Below, one piece after another: positions 58,545 through 64,000 of a DNA stretch of 64,000 nt (position 1 is the first letter of the stretch; every line of letters starts with the position of its first letter). Source of the stretch: Gremmenia infestans. Lineage: Eukaryota > Ascomycota > Leotiomycetes > Helotiales > Hamatocanthoscyphaceae. Under the pieces are notes generated by a model. It was not told the DNA's origin. It did no database searches and was given only the letters and a program-made list of their open reading frames with translations. The DNA is taken from contig JAFEVB010000022.1 of the NCBI GenBank assembly GCA_032629725.1, positions 744,001-808,000 on the forward strand, written 5' to 3'. The position numbers and the translations under genes were made by a program.

Positions 58545-60831
58545 TTAATGCTGCAGATTCTCCAGATACAAGACCAGCCTCTTTTTGATAATCACACCAA
58601 CAACTTTCGCAGTCCCTTCATCGACCACAACTAGATATCTCAATCCCAGTTTCCCAAACCTCTCAACAGCATACTCCATTGGTGCTTTAGCGCAGATGGT
58701 CAAAGGTGTCCGATCAACGGACGCCGAGAGAGGACACTGCAACAAGTCGACCGGTTCGTCATCCTTGAGCACGCCATCTTCATGTATAGCGAAGTCCAGT
58801 TCCCCTTCTGCAAGATACCTATGCAACATCTCATCGGCGTCAACCAGAACAAGCCCCGCATCCATGAGTCCCCTAGCCTTAAGCTGCGAGAGCTTACGCG
58901 ACAGCAGTGATTTCAAAACCTTGCACTGCGACCCAACATCGACAGTCATCTCCCTCACTACTCAATGCATCCGCGACCCATTTCGCTAGCAGGATCGCCA
59001 TCATGAAGGGTGGGATGTAGTTCACTTTGCCGGTGACTTCGAACCTGATAACTGTGAGAGACGGTCATGCGCGAGACGCCTGCCTGAAATGCCGCGGCGC
59101 CAACCATGGCGAAAATTCCGGGCGAGATATCCGATATTGCTTGCCCAATTAGGCGGCCGAAAAGAGCGCCGGCATCTAGGGCTGGAACGAGGATGCCAGA
59201 GGGGACTTTGCAGCCGAAAATTATGATTGTGAGGATGACTATTACGGCCGTGCCGTAGACGCCGTAGTGGCCTTTGTATTCCTGTGCTTCTTGGGTGCAT
59301 ACCCACGATGCTTCAGGATTCCGGCCGTCGACGAGGAGGTTCTTGATTATGACGTCGCCGGGTTCGCGGGTCAGGGGGTTTGGGTGTTTGGGTGTTGGAG
59401 GAGGGCTGTGACGAGGACTGGAAGGGCGAGTTCAAGGACTGGGTTCGTGCTGATGATGGAGTGATTGCGGAAGGTTTAAGACCAGCGTAAGTTTGCATTG
59501 CAAAAGATGCCACCGAAGAGCCCTCCTACTATACCGAGGAAGTTGAAAACTAGATAGTGTTCGGGAGGTAATTGACTCCGTATTTGGTTTCCTGCAAGTT
59601 CTCAAATCAGTATTGCTGAATCGGAAACTTTCTGTATGTGACAAAACCTCCGAAACATCATAAATTCGGCGGGAGACAATATAAGAAAGTGCGAAAAGTC
59701 ACTTACAAAAAGAACTAGCTTGCCTGTTCCATTGAGATTCAGAGCTTTGAGTACAACTGCTACAGACAAATAGCAGAGAAAAACACGCCATAGGACCTTG
59801 CGAGGGAGATATGTGCTAATTTCCTGATCTATCGTTAGTGCAATCCCATAGAAGAAGGGGTGTATTCAAATCACCTCGTAAGAAAACAGAACTCTACCTA
59901 TTGGAGCATCAAGGGCGATGACGCTGAGGCCAGAGCTGCAGGCAACGCTCAGCATCTCCCACAATTTCCTTCCATTATCTCTGTGTTTAGGAAAACAACT
60001 CGCAACGAGGTACATATCCTACAAATTTAGAGATATGAAAAAAATATATTTCTTTTCCTAAACACATTCCGGTTGCAACGGCGGATGTCGCACCAACGGC
60101 TTTGACCAGGAGGATTTTAAAATCCAAAAAAGAAAATGGGAGGAATGACGAATCCGGACAAGATAGTCTTTATTTCTGGTATTCCACTTCCAGCTGCCAT
60201 GTACATAGATTTGCCAGTGGGGAGACTTAGGTCGCCCTCTGAATTTTGGTCTTGGTCATGTTGTTTTGCGGTTGAAAGGTTGGCTCTTGTGGTCATTGTC
60301 ACGGCTCCAGCGATGATGCCGAAGAGCAGAGCAGAGCCAACGTATATCCCAAAGTTTCCCCAGTAGTTGTCAGACCAGAAATTCCACGCCAGGCAGTCTT
60401 CTCTAACGTCGACCATGATCCCGGGCAGGGGGCTCTTCTTGATACAGCATGATTCTCTATTCTCGAGAAAGTTCGATGCACAGTATCCAAGCTCGTAGTC
60501 GCTGAAGGTGGCTTCGGCGATATCTTTGGTAGTAGGTCAGCGTCGAAAAGGTAGCAATTGGAGGATATATGGGTATTTAGCTGCTCGCCAACGAGAAACG
60601 CTACAACGGCTGTGTGGATGCCAATCAATGAAGCTGCCACCCATCCTTGACAGGAATACCAGGCAGCGAGGCAACGACCCTTGAGACTTCTACTAGACTC
60701 TATAGTCCTATATCGGTACGAATCCTTCATCTTCACTTGCTCCTCGTACTACTACGTCTGTGTCCACTCAATTGAGCTACTCTAGGGTCCAGGAGCTGAG
60801 TGTATTCGTTAGCTTCCTCGTCTTGAGACAT
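58545..60831 (-). pseudogene. Decayed CLC-type chloride channel/transporter
   Basis: The reading order follows a fungal CLC (Gef1-like) protein from N- to C-terminus but cannot be translated in one frame by splicing. From right to left: MSQDEEANEYTQLLDP, then RYRTIESSRSLKGRCLAAWY in another frame, DYELGYC, DVREDCLAWNFW, AGSGIPEIKTILSGFVI, a frame break in a run of six T (60126..60131 on the plus strand) before DFKILLVKAVGAT, a changed GKEGP motif reading GKEIYFFH (60033..60059), a further break after GY, EEISTYLPRKVLWR, another break after NYLPN, a stop (TAA) after RWS, then SDISPGIFAMVGAAAF, a break after MTVS, NYIPPFMMAILLAKWVADAL, a missing segment, and an intact CBS part (PLTICAKAPMEYAVERFGKL … IIKKRL). 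At least five lesions and the altered selectivity motif make function unlikely. Confidence 0.85.
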
Positions 60832-61940
60832 GACTGTCTCTGCCTGATTTCCAAGCAACGAGAAGAATAGTAGAAGACATTATATTAAACGTCGATCTTG
60901 AGCTTGACTTCTCTTTGGCATGGGTAACTAAAAGTCTCCTGAAAGATATTCAAGCCACCACCAAGAGTAGTGCATATATTGTGATGAGAGATTGCTGATA
61001 AGAGTGGTACAGTAGGCTATTGAGCTTTACTAACATTCGATGGGGGTGTTATTTATGAGACTAGCAGCATATTCGTTTGAAGTTCGAACCAGGTTGTTGA
61101 AATTGCAATACTTTGATGGGTGCTTACGAAGTCTTTGATACTAAAGGTAAAGCTACGATTTTAGGTCAGGTGACCGTTCTGAACTCTATCATCAGAGAGT
61201 GAAAATGCCGGACTCTGTTGAAGGATGATAAACAGAGAAGAAAATAAAAGATATTGACTCAGCTATCCTACAGTCAAGACAAGGTGTTTGGTTGTGGATG
61301 CTATACTCACGTGACTTAGATATACAGCTTTGCGGCCACGCCCGATTCAGGTTTCAGGGTCCTTTTCAAAATGGGGTGCACGCCACGCGACCCTGTCCTG
61401 CTTCTGTCATAGCCGCGTGGACTGGTTTGTTTATAATCCACTTCAGTTTATTATCTTCTCGAAACCTTCACGCATTCCCGTAATTAATCACCAACTCTTT
61501 GGAGTCACTTTACGAAGACGATTCACACATCCAGTGCGAGGAGTAGAAAACTTTTGCCCTCAACAACCCCACCTTGCAACGGCCCCCCACCTCTCAAACA
61601 ACCCTACCTAGATACCGCAATTGTAATACGAGTACAGCTCTCGACACAGCGCACACATCATCTGTCCTACAACACCCTTGTCAAGCACATGCCAGAATAC
61701 ATGATTCCAGGAAGGAGCCTCCCTGTTGTATGACGCAATTGGAACGAACCTGTCTCCAGATAACAACTTGTATTCAACTCCGTCAACTTGGGAGTTATCT
61801 GGTATTCTACTCATTCTACTCACGCACCATAGCTGAATTAGTAAGTGGCTTCCTCGTCCATCAAGACTATGATTTAACATCTTCTAGCATTCACCAATCT
61901 GCACCGACTTTCCCCCTCATTACCCCCGAAAGCCAACAAA
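60832..61940. other. Intergenic region upstream of the ethanolamine kinase
   Basis: 1.1 kb between the CLC pseudogene and the next gene. The right half is C/A-rich and resembles a 5' leader. Frames at 61292..61880 show no family similarity. Confidence 0.45.
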
Positions 61941-63335
61941 ATGGCAACAGCTTCAGAGCCCAAATATGCTGTCGGAAAGGTTCGGTTCATACCTCTCAGC
62001 TTTAATCAAGCCGACTCAAACACCTCAGCTCTGCGCCTTATTTATACTCTCAGGCCGGAATGGGAGAATAACGGCGGGAAGGTCGAATTAGTTCGCTTTA
62101 CAGATGGAATTACAAATACATTATTGAAGCTCGTGAACAAGAGACCAGGTCTATCGGAGGAGGAGATAGATAGTGAGGCTGTTCTGCTGAGGGCATACGG
62201 CCAGGGTACCTCTCTGATAATTGATCGTGAGAGGGAGACTCAAAATCATGAATTGCTCATGCAGCACAATCTTGCCCCCCAATTACTAGCTCGATTTCAT
62301 AATGGGATGCTGTATCGTTTCATTCGAGGAACAGTGACACAGCCAGCGGATCTACGGAAAGAAGATATCTGGCGTGCAGTTGCCAGACGTTTGGCGGAAT
62401 GGCACGCTGTTGTTCCTTGTCTACCATCCTCTCGAAAGCCCCTAGCGACAGAGGTCACAGGAAGTGAACAGCTCGGAATCTCCGCACCAACCCCGAGTAA
62501 GAAGGATCCAGCATTGCAGCAAGCAATTGACAATGTTGCACCCGGAAAGCTTGCTCCTAATGTTTGGACAGTCATGCAAAAGTGGATATATGCACTTCCA
62601 GTTACATCCGATGCAGAAAAGACCAGACAAGCCAACTTGCAGAAGGAGTTAATGCGCCTGGTTGACGAATTCAGTAGCCGGCCGGGTCTGGGGGAAAATA
62701 GTGTGAGTTTTCCCCTGCTTGTGCAGACTATTGGCAATGAGGGCATTGAAAGTATTCTCAACAATGACTGAAGGATTGCACGTAGTTTTTGAGTTGTGCT
62801 GACGTTTCGCTAGTTGGTATTCGCTCACTGCGATCTATTAAGTGGTAATGTGATCATACAGCCACGCTCCGCCGGAGTTACGAAGCCCAGTATGCCTGCG
62901 ACTGTCAGTTTCATCGACTACGAGTATGCAACACCCTCTCCTGCGGCGTTCGATATCTCAAACCATTTTGCTGAGTGGGGTGGATTCGAATGCGAGCATG
63001 GTCTTCTGCCAACCCAATCTCAGCGACGTGACTTCATTCGTGAATATATACGAAGCTACTTCGCTCATCTAGATCATGATAAGGAGTTTGACGAAGAAGC
63101 CGAAGTCGACAAGCTCTTTGACGAGGTCGATACCTTCCGCGGAATCCCTGGATTTTACTGGGGAATATGGGCCCTGATCCAAGCTACTATATCACAGATT
63201 GACTTCGATTACGCATCGTACGCAGAGGTCCGATTGGGGGAGTACTGGGCATGGCGAGCAGAGACAGATGGCAGCAGGGCTGCAGCAGGGAAAGAGAAAC
63301 CTCTGAGAGAATTGAGATGGGCGCAGGAGGCGTAG
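61941..63335 (+). CDS. EKI1: Ethanolamine kinase (choline/ethanolamine kinase family)
   Basis: First step of the CDP-ethanolamine (Kennedy) branch of phosphatidylethanolamine synthesis: ATP plus ethanolamine to phosphoethanolamine. Exons are 61941..62702 and 62814..63335 (111-nt intron), giving 427 residues. Seen: ELVRFTDGITNTLLKL (nucleotide-binding segment of the family), VLLRAYGQGTSLIIDRERET, YRFIRGTV, RRLAEWHAVVP, the Brenner catalytic motif HCDLLSGNVI (H-x-D-x4-N), and the choline-kinase motif SFIDYEYATPSPAAFDISNH followed by FAEWGGFEC. FNQADSNTSALRL near the N-terminus and the AEWGGFEC ending favour ethanolamine over choline kinase. Start at the first ATG. No operon context. Substrate preference is an inference from similarity. 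Confidence 0.9.
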
Positions 63336-64000
63336 ATTCATGGCACTGCCTTCTGGAAGCCCCACAAATTCTCAGAGAAGCAACCTTCTCATGATGATGA
63401 GATGCAACTACACAGCCGGCAGGGCGTGGCCATACCGAAAGATACAGCGGTAAAGAATCTCAGCCTCAACGCTTGAGATTGAGACAGCTGGCATCTGAAA
63501 TTTGTGGCGTTGGTTCAATAAAAATTGCGGAAGCAGAACTTAATGACAAATGAACACAATACTTGTTCAAGCATCTGAGTATCGCCGTTTAAGTCCCTGA
63601 AGTCGCCGAAGAGAACGGAATCAACTGAGCACGTGCCCCATGCCTGTTTTAGAAACACCAATCTCCCGCACTCGCAAGATCTACTCGAACCCGAGAGATT
63701 GGATTTGAATATGTTCCTGGATCCCTGCATCGAAATCAATGCCGTTGACAAGTTCTGTGGCTGAATCCACTCTCTTGGCAACAATACTTTCCATCATTAT
63801 GCTCGTCGTAATTGATTTTGATACCGTTTCTTTCAATGTAAGAGGTGAGGTCTCATTTCGTACTGACTATTATACCACTGTGATGAGATGCTACTAACAA
63901 TGCAAGACTTGTCGAAATTCCCGAACAAGACAATCGAACTTCCAAAGTCTTCAACCGGCATATTTGCCACGAAGGTTTCGGTTAAGGGTCCTGCAGAATA
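63336..64000. other. Window-edge region with a possible partial gene of uncertain strand
   Basis: From about 63850 to the edge both strands stay open. On the minus strand the edge reads ETFVANMPVEDFGSSIVLFG, which looks protein-like. On the plus strand a good intron (donor GTAAGA at about 63831, TACTAAC branch at about 63893, AAG acceptor at 63907) could precede an open exon. The two readings conflict, and without the sequence beyond the window I assign no product. Confidence 0.3.

Noticed and set aside
60440..60600. Normal intron in the CLC gene joining FLV to DIAEATF
   Set aside because: GT donors available here are in the wrong phase for every AG acceptor that keeps the conserved downstream frame; together with the other breaks this argues for decay rather than splicing.

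Overview
The window is nuclear DNA from a filamentous ascomycete (Pezizomycotina, probably Leotiomycetes; the class is an inference from gene content and protein similarity only). The supporting signs are many short introns (mostly 45-70 nt, GT..AG, some with a recognisable CTAAC/CTGAC-type branch site), one gene per transcript on both strands, and typical filamentous-fungal families: a CFEM protein, a GPI-anchored Ser/Lys-rich protein, a PDR-type ABC pump and a DHA14-type MFS pump. I rebuilt the exon structures by hand from splice sites, reading phase and family similarity.

Layout. 1-16.9 kb is gene-dense and mostly housekeeping: PEX14 (runs off the left edge), NDC80, an SR splicing factor, a NAPE-PLD/Fmp30-like hydrolase, a glutathione transferase, ARF1 and EMP24 (divergent pair), and an MFS transporter. 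17-26 kb: HSP78 and EFB1 (divergent pair), EMC5, MSH5. 27-40 kb is accessory: a small GPI protein, a PDR ABC transporter, a secreted acid phosphatase-like phosphoesterase, a 251-bp MITE-like element, and a large secreted protein I cannot assign to a family. 39.7-46.2 kb is a 6.5-kb AT-rich stretch with no protein gene and one tRNA-Ser. 46-64 kb: endopolyphosphatase PPN1, an uncharacterised basic RGG-repeat protein, a CorA-like transporter, a GNAT acetyltransferase, a CFEM/GPI protein, a decayed CLC chloride channel, and an ethanolamine kinase.

How the genes relate. There is no operon or biosynthetic cluster. Several divergent pairs share short promoters: PEX14/NDC80, ARF1/EMP24 (both act in COPI-dependent ER-Golgi traffic), HSP78/EFB1, and CorA/GNAT. 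The strongest non-routine observations are a 7-nt microexon in PEX14, single-base frame breaks in HSP78 (in a run of eight G) and in the ABC transporter, a CLC pseudogene with several independent lesions and a changed selectivity motif, a MITE with 36-bp inverted repeats and a 5-bp target duplication, and the unassigned 734-residue secreted protein. I found no convincing new defence, mobile or metabolic system.
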